Below, one piece after another: positions 12,047-21,136 of a stretch of DNA of 64,000 nucleotides. A program made the translations under genes and the position numbers. The stretch comes from Buttiauxella massiliensis. GTDB lineage: Bacteria; Pseudomonadota; Gammaproteobacteria; Enterobacterales; Enterobacteriaceae. The notes under the pieces were generated by a model, which had not been told where the DNA came from, made no database searches, and worked only from the letters and a program-made list of their open reading frames with translations. The stretch is from NCBI RefSeq assembly GCF_902500225.1, contig NZ_LR722667.1:1-64000 (forward strand), in the 5' to 3' direction. Numbering within the stretch: the first letter of the stretch is position 1; each line of letters begins with the position of its first letter.

Positions 12047-12826
12047 TTAAGCCAACCGGAAAAGACGGCGGGCATTGTCATCTGTTACTTGCGCAAGCCA
12101 GGCGGGATCTTCTCCACGCCATTGAGCCACCTTGTTCAGGATATGCGGCAAGTAACAGGGTTCGTTCCGGCGGGAAGCAGGTTTTGGTTTTAGATCCCGC
12201 GGTAACAAATAGGGGGCATCGGTTTCCAGCAGTAGTTGATGTGCTGGGATCACCGGTAGCAATTCACGTAATTCTTGGCCACGGCGTTCATCGCACACCC
12301 AACCGGTCACGCCGATGAAAAGCCCACGCGCCAGACACTCACGCGCTTCATTTTCTGTACCGGTAAAGCAATGCAGCACCACACCGGGCAATTTATCGAG
12401 CCATGGGTCGAGCAGATCAATAAAACGTTCGTGTGCCTCACGGCAGTGTAAAAATACCGGCATCATCAGGTCAGCCGCAAGGGCCAGTTGTGCGGTAAAA
12501 GCACGCTCTTGTTCAGCTGGTGTTGAGAAATTACGATTGAAATCCAGGCCACACTCGCCGATTGCTACCACTTCAGAAGCACCAGCAAGTTTGCGAATGG
12601 CCTCTGCCGTTTCGTCTTGCCACTGGCTGGCATCATGAGGGTGAACACCGGCGGTAGACCAGCACCCTTGATACTGTTGTGCCAGTAACAAAGCTTGCTC
12701 GCTTTCATGCAGGTTCGTGCCGGTCAGCAACATGCCGCTGACTCCCGCTGAATGCGCGCGAGCAACAATTTCTGCATGGTCTTTCGCGAACTGTGGGCTG
12801 GTAAGATTTACACCGATATCAAACAT
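12047..12826 (-). CDS. tatD: 3'-5' DNA exonuclease / TatD-family deoxyribonuclease
   Basis: Metal-dependent TIM-barrel nuclease of the TatD family; despite its name and operon it is not needed for Tat export and has been linked to DNA repair and quality control. Metal-site motifs are visible: [35 protein letters not shown] and [11 protein letters not shown]. The frame is open 4 codons upstream; [13 protein letters not shown] matches the E. coli start, so 12826 is used (259 residues, E. coli 260). It sits between tatC and hemB. Confidence 0.94.
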   Translation of the reverse strand: MFDIGVNLTSPQFAKDHAEIVARAHSAGVSGMLLTGTNLHESEQALLLAQQYQGCWSTAGVHPHDASQWQDETAEAIRKLAGASEVVAIGECGLDFNRNFSTPAEQERAFTAQLALAADLMMPVFLHCREAHERFIDLLDPWLDKLPGVVLHCFTGTENEARECLARGLFIGVTGWVCDERRGQELRELLPVIPAHQLLLETDAPYLLPRDLKPKPASRRNEPCYLPHILNKVAQWRGEDPAWLAQVTDDNARRLFRLA

Positions 12827-12868
12827 AGCGCCTTCCAAACGACGACCGCCCTGATGGGCGGCCTGAAA

Positions 12869-13660
12869 TTATGACTCTTTATTAGAGTGTTGGTCTTCTG
12901 CTTCTGGAGCATCTTCCGGGTCTTCTTCACCTCTTCTACGCCCTTTACCGACATAGAAACGAGAAAAGAACACGCCGACTTCAAACAGGCAGTACATCGG
13001 AATTGCCAGTAGTGTTTGCGAAAATACATCCGGCGGAGTCAACAGCATGCCAACCACGAATGCACCAACCAGAATATACGGGCGCTTTTTCTTTAACGCT
13101 TCCGGGCTGGTTACACCCATCCAGCACAGCAGAATAATCGCTACCGGTACTTCAAAAGCCACACCAAATGCCATAAACAATGCCATGACAAAATCGAGGT
13201 ATTTCGTTATGTCAGTAGACATCACGACCCCTATCGGAGCGGTTTTCGTCAGGAACCCAAACGCTAGAGGGAACACCACGAAATAGGCAAAAGCGATGCC
13301 GATATAAAACAGCATTGTGCTGGAGAACAGCAGTGGCATAACCAGTTTGCGCTCGTGTTTATAAAGCGCAGGCGCAATAAATGCCCAGATTTGATAAAGA
13401 ATGACCGGTGCTGACAAGAACACCGAGACATAAATCGTCAGTTTAATAGGCGCAAAAAACGGTGATGCAACATCGGTAGCAATCATCGTCGAGCCTACTG
13501 GCATCTGGCTGATAAGCGGGGCGGAGACGATTTGGTAAATGTCGTTGGCAAAGTAAACCAGTGCCAGGAAAATCACCAGCACAGCGATAATGCTATTTAA
13601 TAGTCGCTTGCGTAGCTCAATCAGATGGCTGATAAGCGGTTGGGTATCTTCTACGGCCAT
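12869..13660 (-). CDS. tatC: Sec-independent translocase subunit TatC
   Basis: Polytopic core of the twin-arginine translocase that, with TatB, recognises RR signal peptides of folded proteins. The 263-residue protein has six predicted membrane spans. The N-terminus [15 protein letters not shown] and the first periplasmic loop carry the conserved signal-peptide contact sites. The C-terminal tail is acidic and Arg/Lys-rich, slightly longer than in E. coli (258). It starts 2 nt after the tatB stop, so the genes are coupled. Confidence 0.96.
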   Translation of the reverse strand: MAVEDTQPLISHLIELRKRLLNSIIAVLVIFLALVYFANDIYQIVSAPLISQMPVGSTMIATDVASPFFAPIKLTIYVSVFLSAPVILYQIWAFIAPALYKHERKLVMPLLFSSTMLFYIGIAFAYFVVFPLAFGFLTKTAPIGVVMSTDITKYLDFVMALFMAFGVAFEVPVAIILLCWMGVTSPEALKKKRPYILVGAFVVGMLLTPPDVFSQTLLAIPMYCLFEVGVFFSRFYVGKGRRRGEEDPEDAPEAEDQHSNKES

Positions 13661-13662
13661 GT

Positions 13663-14214
13663 TTACTGTTTATCACTCGAAGGTTGAGAAGACGCTGGTA
13701 TTTTGACTGGTTCTGCCACGGGTTTAATCTGAGGCTGGATCAACTCGTCAGAAACTGCCGCAGGTGCAGGAACTATTTCAGGCTCAACGGATGGAGCCTG
13801 ATCGGGCGCACTGGCCTGGTGTGCTGCAGTGGCTGGAGTCACACCGTCGTGGCTGTCCTCGGCATCTTTTATCAATGGGTTATGGATGGTATGAGCCTCG
13901 TCACTCCCCTTTTCGGGTTCCTGAGTGTACGAGCGTTTCATTGACTCTGCAGCCTGACGCAGCTCATCCATTGATGCCTTTAGCTCTGGAGTGAGATTAT
14001 CCATGCTCGCCTTTTCAACCTTCTTCAGGCTGTCTTGCAGCTCCTGGATTTTCAGTTCCTGGACCAGTTCATTTTGCACAGTTGCCGCAAGCGAACGCAA
14101 AGCACGAACCCACCCGACAACCGTTTTAACTGCCACAGGCAAACGTTGTGGCCCGAGAACAATCAGGCCAATCACGAATACCAGTAGCAACTCACTGAAA
14201 CCAATATCGAACAC
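13663..14214 (-). CDS. tatB: Sec-independent translocase subunit TatB
   Basis: Single-span partner of TatC in the twin-arginine receptor complex. An N-terminal helix ([21 protein letters not shown]) with the conserved Glu-8 is followed by the amphipathic hinge region [20 protein letters not shown] and a long hydrophilic tail rich in Pro, Ala and Glu. At 183 residues the tail is about 12 longer than in E. coli; tail length varies freely in the family. It begins 3 nt after the tatA stop. Confidence 0.95.
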   Translation of the reverse strand: MFDIGFSELLLVFVIGLIVLGPQRLPVAVKTVVGWVRALRSLAATVQNELVQELKIQELQDSLKKVEKASMDNLTPELKASMDELRQAAESMKRSYTQEPEKGSDEAHTIHNPLIKDAEDSHDGVTPATAAHQASAPDQAPSVEPEIVPAPAAVSDELIQPQIKPVAEPVKIPASSQPSSDKQ

Positions 14215-14217
14215 GGT

Positions 14218-14478
14218 TTACACCTGCTCTTTATCGTTGCTCTTTGCTTCGTCTTTCTTCACTTCGCCAGGCTGCTTATCAGCGAGTGTTTTCGCCGTGA
14301 AATCAGCATCCTGAACGGATTTATCTTTCTCTTTGTCTTCATCATCACCCATCGCTTTTTTAAAGCCTTTAATGGATGCGCCCAAATCAGAACCGATAGA
14401 ACCCAGTTTCTTGGTACCAAACAGCAGAACGACGATAACGGCAATGATCAACAATTGCCAAATACTGATACCACCCAT
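14218..14478 (-). CDS. tatA: Sec-independent translocase pore subunit TatA
   Basis: Small membrane protein that assembles the Tat pathway passage. The 86-residue protein has an N-terminal span ([20 protein letters not shown]), the conserved [14 protein letters not shown] hinge and amphipathic helix, and a charged, Lys/Asp-rich tail. It is the first tat gene, 85 bp downstream of ubiB; a separate tat promoter may lie within the end of ubiB or in this gap, but I could not define one. Confidence 0.95.
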   Translation of the reverse strand: MGGISIWQLLIIAVIVVLLFGTKKLGSIGSDLGASIKGFKKAMGDDEDKEKDKSVQDADFTAKTLADKQPGEVKKDEAKSNDKEQV

Positions 14479-14563
14479 AGTGTTGCCTCAGAGTCATAAT
14501 GATAAAAAGAATAACGGTGCATATTGTACCGCACGTTGTCTGTTAAAAACGATTAAAAACAAC

Positions 14564-16204
14564 TCAGGTTGAGCGCCGCCAGCCAATCAGCCAGGTCACA
14601 ATCCCCCCAGCCATCAACCAGGCGGGCATAAATTCCCATTCTGGTTTGTTAATCAATAATAAAGTCCCGCTTAGCATTAGCGTAGCGCCAATCCCAAACA
14701 GATAGCGCGATTGCGACTGACGTACCTGATTGCGTTGTAAATCTCGCGTTATTTTATCAACGCTGTGCTGTAATTGTTTACCCTGGCGCAAACTGTCGTA
14801 CATCAGTTCTGGCAGTTCTGGCATTTTTTCTATCCAGAACGGTGCTTTTTCTTTAAACGAACGGATAAGCGCAGGAATACCCACCTGATCTTTGATCCAA
14901 TCTTCCAGGAAAGGTTTAGCGGTTTTCCACAAATCCAGTTGCGGATAAAGCTGCCTTCCAAGCCCTTCAACGTAAAGTAGCGTCTTTTGCAGCAAAACTA
15001 ACTGCGGCTGCACTTCCATATTAAAGCGACGCGCCGTATTGAACAGGTTCAGCAGCACATGGCCAAAGGAAATTTCCGCTAATGGCTTTTCAAAGATAGG
15101 CTCGCAAACGGTACGAATGGCAAACTCGAAGTCTTCAACATTCGTGTCTGGTGGTACCCAACCTGAATCCACATGCAGTTCAGCAACTTTGCGGTAATCA
15201 CGGTTAAAGAAGGCGATAAAGTTCTCAGCCAGATAGCGTTTATCTTCTTTATTGAGCGAACCCACAATACCGCAGTCGATACCAATGTATTGCGGGTCTT
15301 CAGGGTGTTCATAGCTGACGAAAATATTACCTGGATGCATATCCGCGTGGAAGAAGCTGTCACGGAAAACCTGGGTGAAGAAGACCTGCACTCCGCGTTC
15401 TGCCAACAGTTTCATGTTGGTGCCCTGCTTATGAAGCATCGCAATATCAGAAACGGGAATACCGTAAATTCGCTCCATCACCATCATGTCCTGACTGCAA
15501 TAGTCAGAGAACACTTCCGGTACATACAGCATCGAGCTACCTTCAAAATTGCGGCGCAACTGAATGGCGTTTGCCGATTCGCGCAGCAGATTTAGCTCAT
15601 CAATTAAGGTCTTCTCATATTCGCGCACAACTTCAAGCGGGCGCAAACGGCGGCCATCAGGCAGCAAACGCGGTACCCATCGTGCGAGACGATAGATTAG
15701 TTTCATATCCGCTTTGATGATCGGCAAAATATCCGGACGAATAACTTTGATAACCACTTCTCGCCCATTCTCTTTCAGGCGAGCAGTATGTACCTGGGCA
15801 ATGGAAGCTGACGCGAGCGGTTTGATTTCAAAATCGTCAAACCAGGCCTCTACGGGAAGCCCTCCCATCGCTTGTTCGATTTGTTTTTTGGCTAATGCCC
15901 CATCAAACGGTGCAACGCGGTCCTGCAACATCGCCAGTTGATCGGCAATTTGCGGTGGGAAAAGGTCACGACGCGTTGAAAGCATCTGCCCAAACTTAAT
16001 CCACACCGGCCCCAGTTCCTGCAATGCCAGGCGTAAACGCTCACCGAGGAGTTTGTCTTTATGACGATTTGGCATCCAGAACAACAGCTTGCGTCCAAAG
16101 CGCAATGGCAGTGTCAGGCGGATTTTGGGAATCAGTTCATCCAGACCGTAACTCAAGAAAGTGCGGATAATGAAATAGAGGCGGCGCATTTCTCCAGGCG
16201 TCAT
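14564..16204 (-). CDS. ubiB: Ubiquinone biosynthesis regulatory kinase-like protein UbiB
   Basis: Atypical protein-kinase-like ATPase of the UbiB/ADCK/Coq8 family, required for ubiquinone synthesis and thought to help extract lipid intermediates for the Ubi complex. The 546-residue protein shows the family KxGQ motif in [13 protein letters not shown], the Ala-rich nucleotide loop in [13 protein letters not shown], the catalytic DxHPGN-type segment [12 protein letters not shown] and two C-terminal membrane spans (about 500-545). Length equals E. coli UbiB. Its ATG overlaps the ubiJ stop by 4 nt. Confidence 0.96.
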   Translation of the reverse strand: MTPGEMRRLYFIIRTFLSYGLDELIPKIRLTLPLRFGRKLLFWMPNRHKDKLLGERLRLALQELGPVWIKFGQMLSTRRDLFPPQIADQLAMLQDRVAPFDGALAKKQIEQAMGGLPVEAWFDDFEIKPLASASIAQVHTARLKENGREVVIKVIRPDILPIIKADMKLIYRLARWVPRLLPDGRRLRPLEVVREYEKTLIDELNLLRESANAIQLRRNFEGSSMLYVPEVFSDYCSQDMMVMERIYGIPVSDIAMLHKQGTNMKLLAERGVQVFFTQVFRDSFFHADMHPGNIFVSYEHPEDPQYIGIDCGIVGSLNKEDKRYLAENFIAFFNRDYRKVAELHVDSGWVPPDTNVEDFEFAIRTVCEPIFEKPLAEISFGHVLLNLFNTARRFNMEVQPQLVLLQKTLLYVEGLGRQLYPQLDLWKTAKPFLEDWIKDQVGIPALIRSFKEKAPFWIEKMPELPELMYDSLRQGKQLQHSVDKITRDLQRNQVRQSQSRYLFGIGATLMLSGTLLLINKPEWEFMPAWLMAGGIVTWLIGWRRST

Positions 16205-16806
16205 TTGTTCTCCAGTTTGTCCAGTCGCGCAGCGAGTGCGTCAACATTGCGTTCGACTGCTGCCGTTTCCTCGGCAAACCACGCGACTTCCAGCGACCCA
16301 GGAGCCATCTTCCACTCTTCAGTTATCGCTTCTGAAAGGTATTGTTGGTTACGGGTAAAGACTTTTTTTAGCCACTTACTGCCGCCGCGAATCACCTTAC
16401 CGATGCCTTCCGCAGCAATGTCGCCAATATACGGAGCCAACAATTCTGCCGGGTCAAATTCAGCAAGGTCCATCAACGCAACCCAATTCTGAACGACCTG
16501 AAGATCGCCTTCCACTTCCAACTCACCGCTACGAATCAGCGCCGTAAGCTGCTGCCTGTCGCGCAATTTTGGCAAGGTGCTCAGAGCGGTTTTCACCACA
16601 CAATCAGCGTCACCTTCCCATTGGCCCAGCACATCAATTTGCTGTTCGCTAAAGACCAAAACGAGAGGCGAAGAGAACTCTTTAAGCTCGACGCGTAACA
16701 CCTTGCCCATCAAGCGCTGACGTGCCGCTTTTAATCCCCGGTCACGCCAGAGAAAGGTATTAAGGACACTTTCAATCCCAGCAGTCATCAGAGGTGTAAA
16801 AGGCAT
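16201..16806 (-). CDS. ubiJ: Ubiquinone biosynthesis accessory factor UbiJ
   Basis: Non-catalytic lipid-binding factor of the Ubi metabolon, with an N-terminal SCP2 domain that binds prenyl intermediates and a C-terminal coiled coil (about 170-201, [20 protein letters not shown]) for contact with UbiK. The frame is open 14 codons further upstream, but [16 protein letters not shown] matches the E. coli start and gives the E. coli length of 201. In E. coli an sRNA (EsrE) has been reported from the 3' half of this gene; I could not judge its conservation here. Coupled to ubiB by a 4-nt overlap. Confidence 0.94.
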   Translation of the reverse strand: MPFTPLMTAGIESVLNTFLWRDRGLKAARQRLMGKVLRVELKEFSSPLVLVFSEQQIDVLGQWEGDADCVVKTALSTLPKLRDRQQLTALIRSGELEVEGDLQVVQNWVALMDLAEFDPAELLAPYIGDIAAEGIGKVIRGGSKWLKKVFTRNQQYLSEAITEEWKMAPGSLEVAWFAEETAAVERNVDALAARLDKLENK

Positions 16807-16819
16807 CACGAACTCCCTG

Positions 16820-17575
16820 TCAGAATTTATAGCCACGGTGCAGAGCAACTACGCCAGCGGTCAGATTGAAATAGGTAGTATTTTCAAAGCCCGCATCTTC
16901 CATCATCGCTTTCAATGTTTCTTGATCAGGATGCATGCGAATAGACTCAGCCAGATAACGGTAGCTTTCCGCATCCTGCGCAACAATTTCACCGATTCGT
17001 GGCAAAATGTGGAAGGAGTACGCATCGTAAGCTTTGCTCAGTGGTTCAATAATCGGTTTAGAGAATTCCAGAACCAACAGGCGGCCACCTGGTTTTAATA
17101 CGCGATACATTGAACGCAGCGCTTTCTCTTTGTCTGTCACATTACGCAGACCGAAAGAGATGGTGATGCAATCAAAAAAGTTATCCGGGAATGGCAGGGC
17201 TTCAGCGTTAGCCTGAACGTAGTTCACGTTGCCAACCACACCGATGTTGCGCAGTTTTTCGCGCCCCATTTTCAGCATTGAGTCATTGATATCAGCCAGA
17301 ACCACTTCGCCTGTTTCGCCAACCAGTCGAGAGAACTTAGCGGTTAAATCGCCGGTTCCGCCTGCTAAGTCCAGTACGCGCTGACCACGACGAACACCAC
17401 TGCAATCAATGGTGAAACGCTTCCATATACGATGGATGCCAAATGACATTAAGTCATTCATTACGTCGTATTTTGCGGCTACAGAGTGGAACACATTAGC
17501 GACCATATCGGCCTTCTGTTCCTTCGCTACAGTGCGAAAGCCAAAGTGTGTTGTTTCCTGGGATTCTTCAACCAT
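16820..17575 (-). CDS. ubiE: Ubiquinone/menaquinone C-methyltransferase UbiE
   Basis: S-adenosylmethionine-dependent methyltransferase for the C-methylation step in both ubiquinone and menaquinone synthesis. The 251-residue protein has the class I SAM motif [15 protein letters not shown] and the family signatures [18 protein letters not shown] and [17 protein letters not shown]. It is the first gene of the leftward ubiE-ubiJ-ubiB-tatABCD-hemB run, 13 bp before ubiJ. Confidence 0.96.
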   Translation of the reverse strand: MVEESQETTHFGFRTVAKEQKADMVANVFHSVAAKYDVMNDLMSFGIHRIWKRFTIDCSGVRRGQRVLDLAGGTGDLTAKFSRLVGETGEVVLADINDSMLKMGREKLRNIGVVGNVNYVQANAEALPFPDNFFDCITISFGLRNVTDKEKALRSMYRVLKPGGRLLVLEFSKPIIEPLSKAYDAYSFHILPRIGEIVAQDAESYRYLAESIRMHPDQETLKAMMEDAGFENTTYFNLTAGVVALHRGYKF

Positions 17576-17666
17576 CTCAATGCCTGCTTGTCCAAAAAAT
17601 GTTTGTGAAGTGTAACAGAATGGGGCCTAAAGCCCTATGCCTCAAGCTGCAGGGTTTAACCGAAGC

Positions 17667-19100
17667 TCAACGCTCACCGACGATTCGTCGGTTCTCTAAA
17701 CTGTTGTCCGTGTTCTTTTCTTCGTCGTTTTCATGCTCATGGCGCTCGGTGTTATCGCCGTCTTCAAGTCTGGCCTGCTCGACTAAATCTGGATTAATCT
17801 CACGTTTAACCTCAACACCCAGACCACGAAACGCATCAGCCTGGAGCAGAATATTTCCGCGCCCGGTAGAGAGTTTTTTCATCGCCTGTCGATAATTATC
17901 CTGCGCTTTATCCAGGCTTTGACCAATCGCCGACATATCATCCACAAAGAGGCGCATTTTGTCATACAGGCGGCCTGCGCGTTCGGCAATTTGTTGCGCA
18001 TTCCGGCTTTGATGCTCATAACGCCACAAATTGGCAACCGTTCTTAACGCCACAAGCAGCGTGGTCGGGCTAACCAGCATGATGTTATTCTTGAGTGCTT
18101 CACTGATAAGTTCCGGCTGGCGGTCAATCGCCAGTAAAAATGCGGGCTCTACGGGGATAAACATCAGTACATAATCCAGCGACCGCAGCCCAGGCAACTG
18201 TTGGTAGTCTTTGCGGCCCAGCATGCGAATGTGGTTACGCACTGCTGCAATATGCTCGTTGAGGGCGATTTCACGAGTTACGTCGTCGTCACCGTTGTAG
18301 TAACGCTCATAGGCCACCAGCGTCATTTTGGCGTCGATAACCACATCTTTGCCTTGTGGAAGGCGCACAATGACATCCGGCTGCATGCGGCTGTTATTTT
18401 CTAGCTGAATGTTTACCTGGGTTTCGTATTCATACCCTTCGCGTAAGCCGGAGGCTTCCAGCACACGTGTTAGTACAACCTCACCCCAGTTTCCCTGGGT
18501 TTTATTGTCCCCTTTCAGGGCTTTGGTGAGGTTCAGTGCCTCTTGTGCCATCTGAGCATTAAGCTGCTGAAGGTTACGAATTTCGTGGGTTAGCGTGTGG
18601 CGTTCGCGAGCTTCCTGGCCAAAGCTTTCCTGAACCTGGCGGCGGAAACCATCCAGTTGTTCGCGCAGTGGCGAGAGCAAGCCATTCAAACTTTGGCGAT
18701 TTTGCTCTTCAACTTTACGGCCGCTGTTTTCAAAGATGCGATTGGCAAGGTTTTCAAACTGTTCACTGAGGCGCTGCTCACTGTTGAGCATCTGGCGATG
18801 TTTGTCATCTGCATTAAGACGAGTTTGTTCAAGCAGCGTCGAGAGTTCGCGGATATCGGCTTCTTGGGCACTGTTAATTTCAAGCTGAGTGCGCAGCTCA
18901 CGGTTGAGTTGCTCGCATTCTTCTCTCCAGTGCTGGTTTTGCTGTAACTCCTGCCGTGCAGCAGTCAGTTCTCCGTAGATTTCTCTTTGTTCTTCATGCA
19001 GTGCGGATTGCAGCCCAGCCGCTCGCAAACTTGCCAGCAACCAACCAGTCAGCACCCCAACCAGTGCAATACCGAGCCCGAATAAAATAGAAATATCCAC
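17667..19100 (-). CDS. rmuC: DNA recombination protein RmuC
   Basis: Membrane-anchored coiled-coil protein with a predicted restriction-endonuclease-like domain; loss in E. coli raises inversion between short repeats. An N-terminal membrane segment (about 5-25) is followed by a long coiled coil (about 30-190) and the PD-(D/E)xK-like core with the conserved blocks GNWGEVVLTRVLEASGL, QPDVIVRLPQGKDVVIDAK and RKDYQQLPGLRSLDYVLMF. Three GTG codons are in frame at the 5' end; the third (19100) is 5 nt after GGGAG and aligns with E. coli MDFS, giving 477 residues. The acidic C-terminal tail is variable in the family. Confidence 0.92.
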   Translation of the reverse strand: MDISILFGLGIALVGVLTGWLLASLRAAGLQSALHEEQREIYGELTAARQELQQNQHWREECEQLNRELRTQLEINSAQEADIRELSTLLEQTRLNADDKHRQMLNSEQRLSEQFENLANRIFENSGRKVEEQNRQSLNGLLSPLREQLDGFRRQVQESFGQEARERHTLTHEIRNLQQLNAQMAQEALNLTKALKGDNKTQGNWGEVVLTRVLEASGLREGYEYETQVNIQLENNSRMQPDVIVRLPQGKDVVIDAKMTLVAYERYYNGDDDVTREIALNEHIAAVRNHIRMLGRKDYQQLPGLRSLDYVLMFIPVEPAFLLAIDRQPELISEALKNNIMLVSPTTLLVALRTVANLWRYEHQSRNAQQIAERAGRLYDKMRLFVDDMSAIGQSLDKAQDNYRQAMKKLSTGRGNILLQADAFRGLGVEVKREINPDLVEQARLEDGDNTERHEHENDEEKNTDNSLENRRIVGER

Positions 19101-19201
19101 AGTCACTCCCACAAAGTCATACCAGGCATCAGCAAAATAAAATTGTGCTGTATAAATGTCCAGATGAAAAGGAGTTTACTGCGAGACGTTACGCAAAGCG
19201 T

Positions 19202-19228
19202 AAAAATTAAGCCGGCTTGCACCGGCTT
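19202..19228 (-). terminator. Rho-independent terminator of udp
   Basis: On the minus strand AAGCCGG / CCGGCTT (19209-19228) forms a 7-bp stem with a 6-nt loop, followed by a U-rich run from the A stretch at 19202-19206. It lies just past the udp stop codon and before rmuC. Confidence 0.82.
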
Positions 19229-19235
19229 TGGGGGA

Positions 19236-19997
19236 CTAGATCAGGCGACGAGCTGCTTCTACAACGATTTTAACCGCATGGCTTTCGGTTTTCTTCATCG
19301 TTTCAGCGTTAGGAATTTCTTGCTGAGTACGGTTCACAATCACACCTGCAACCATACCTGCACGCAGACCCTGGCTTGCACACATGGTCAGCAGTGTTGC
19401 GGATTCCATCTCGTAGTTCATCACGCCCATCTGCTGCCACTCTTCCATGGAGCCTTTATAGCGGTTAACTACGCGGCCTGAGAAGGTGTCGTAACGCTCC
19501 TGGCCTGGGTAGAAGGTATCGGAAGATGCAGTCACACCAATGTGTGTGGTCGCGCCAATAGACTTCGCCGCTTCAACCAGTGCGGTAGTACACGCAAAAT
19601 CGGCCACTGCCGGGTATTCCATTGGAGCAAAGTGCAAGCTGGCACCGTCAAGGCGCACAGAAGCAGTTGTCACCAGAACATCACCAACATTGATATGCGG
19701 CTGAATTGCACCGGTAGTCCCGATACGCAGGAAAGTACGAATACCCAACTGCGCCAATTCTTCCACCGCGATAGAGGTTGATGGACCACCGATACCGGTG
19801 GAACAGACGATTACTGGCTTGCCGTCTAACTCAGCACGCCAGGTAGTAAATTCACGGTGGGCAGCCAATTTGACCGGCTTGTCCATCAGCACAGCGATTT
19901 TTTCAACTCGCTCAGGATCGCCCGGGACGATGGCAAGTGTTGCCCCTTGCAGATCGCTTTTAGTGAGGCCGAGGTGAAAAACATCAGACTTGGACAT
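19236..19997 (-). CDS. udp: Uridine phosphorylase Udp
   Basis: Phosphorolysis of uridine to uracil and ribose-1-phosphate in pyrimidine salvage. The 253-residue protein belongs to the nucleoside phosphorylase family 1: [19 protein letters not shown], the phosphate-site glycine segment [16 protein letters not shown] and the pyrimidine-specific insertion near [12 protein letters not shown] are visible. Two CRP-like sites lie upstream with spacing typical of CRP/CytR promoters, and a terminator follows, so it is a single-gene unit. Confidence 0.97.
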   Translation of the reverse strand: MSKSDVFHLGLTKSDLQGATLAIVPGDPERVEKIAVLMDKPVKLAAHREFTTWRAELDGKPVIVCSTGIGGPSTSIAVEELAQLGIRTFLRIGTTGAIQPHINVGDVLVTTASVRLDGASLHFAPMEYPAVADFACTTALVEAAKSIGATTHIGVTASSDTFYPGQERYDTFSGRVVNRYKGSMEEWQQMGVMNYEMESATLLTMCASQGLRAGMVAGVIVNRTQQEIPNAETMKKTESHAVKIVVEAARRLI

Positions 19998-20043
19998 AAC
20001 AAACTCCTGCGTTGAATAGGTTGGCTTACATTGCTATGGGGGT

Positions 20044-20049
20044 ACTGTA
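20044..20049 (-). promoter_or_regulatory. Putative -10 of udp promoter
   Basis: TACAGT on the minus strand, placed so that a transcription start near 20037 would put the nearer CRP site (centre about 20078.5) at about -41.5, the class II position. Placement is inferred from this spacing. Confidence 0.5.
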
Positions 20050-20071
20050 CAGAACCCTCACAAATAATTTC

Positions 20072-20085
20072 GTGACGCATTTCAC
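20072..20085 (-). promoter_or_regulatory. CRP site proximal to udp
   Basis: GTGACGCATTTCAC (plus-strand reading), matching the CRP pattern TGTGA-N6-TCACA in the inner bases. With the distal site 52 bp away it forms the tandem pair found at CytR-controlled promoters such as E. coli udp and deo. Confidence 0.75.
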
Positions 20086-20122
20086 TTTGAATCAAACAAG
20101 TTACATTATTTTCAACTGCAAT

Positions 20123-20138
20123 AGTGATGAAAATCACA
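20123..20138 (-). promoter_or_regulatory. CRP site distal to udp
   Basis: AGTGATGAAAATCACA: a close match to TGTGA-N6-TCACA. Together with the proximal site it frames a region where CytR would bind between two CRP dimers. It could also influence dlhH on the other strand. Confidence 0.78.
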
Positions 20139-20267
20139 TTTAAAGGGGTGGCGCTCGTAGTTCTGATATTGAGATGAGTGCGACTAAACAATCCAGCAGC
20201 CACTCGAAGAATAACGGGGAAAAGCTATAGTTATCGCACTGCGCTAATTCTGGTAAGGAGAATGCCA

Positions 20268-21092
20268 ATGAAAGAAGAACATACAGGTAAATCACCGGGC
20301 GGGCATTTTGCGCCAGCGGCCTGCCCTCTTGCGTCAACCGCATTGCATACCCCAGATGATGCTATTCATGCAGGGGAAACCTCAATTCCTACGCAGGGCG
20401 AAAACATGCCTGCTTATCACGCCAGGCCAAAAGATGCCGCAGGCCCTTTACCCATCGTGATTGTAGTGCAGGAAATTTTCGGCGTGCATGAGCATATTCG
20501 CGATGTCTGCCGTCGCCTGGCGCTGGAAGGGTATCTGGCTATCGCGCCAGAGCTCTATTTCCGCCAGGGTGATCCCAATGATTATGCCGATATCCCTACC
20601 CTGTTCAGCGGGCTGGTTTCAAAAGTACCCGATGCACAGGTGCTCGCGGATCTTGATCACGTCGCCAATTGGGCGGCAAGAAACGGTGGTGATGCACATC
20701 GTTTGATGATGACAGGATTTTGTTGGGGTGGCCGTATAACGTGGCTGTATGCCGCACACAATCCACAGTTGAAAGCAGCTGTGGCCTGGTATGGAAAATT
20801 AGTGGGCGAAAAGACATTAAACTCCCCGCATCACCCAGCCGACATCGCAGTCAATTTGAATGCGCCCGTGCTTGGGCTTTATGGCGGGCAGGACACGGGA
20901 ATTCCACAGGATACTGTCGAAACAATGCGCCATGCGTTGCGTGCCGCTAATGCCAACGCAGAAATTATCGTTTACCCGGAAGCGGGCCATGCTTTTAATG
21001 CGGACTACCGCCCGAGCTATCATGCTGAATCGGCAAAGGATGGCTGGGTGCGGATGCTGGCGTGGTTTGAACGATTTAGTGCAAGCAGGTAA
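20268..21092 (+). CDS. dlhH: Dienelactone hydrolase family protein (YsgA)
   Basis: Alpha/beta-hydrolase of the dienelactone hydrolase family, 274 residues. Catalytic features are present: the Cys nucleophile in MTGFCWGGR, an Asp in GLYGGQDTGIP and the His in EAGHAFNAD. The natural substrate in enterics is not established. The frame is open 30 codons upstream, but GGAG at 20257-20260 sits 7 nt before the ATG at 20268, giving an N-terminus comparable to E. coli YsgA (271). It is divergent from udp and convergent with metE. Confidence 0.9.
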   Translation: MKEEHTGKSPGGHFAPAACPLASTALHTPDDAIHAGETSIPTQGENMPAYHARPKDAAGPLPIVIVVQEIFGVHEHIRDVCRRLALEGYLAIAPELYFRQGDPNDYADIPTLFSGLVSKVPDAQVLADLDHVANWAARNGGDAHRLMMTGFCWGGRITWLYAAHNPQLKAAVAWYGKLVGEKTLNSPHHPADIAVNLNAPVLGLYGGQDTGIPQDTVETMRHALRAANANAEIIVYPEAGHAFNADYRPSYHAESAKDGWVRMLAWFERFSASR

Positions 21093-21104
21093 TGCAGTTA
21101 ATTA

Positions 21105-21124
21105 AGGGGGAAATGATTCCCCCT
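21105..21124. terminator. Terminator hairpin between dlhH and metE
   Basis: AGGGGGAA / TTCCCCCT with loop ATGA between convergent genes. The right flank CTTCTT and left flank TTAATTA give only moderate U tracts in either direction. Confidence 0.7.
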
Positions 21125-21136
21125 CTTCTTACTTTA

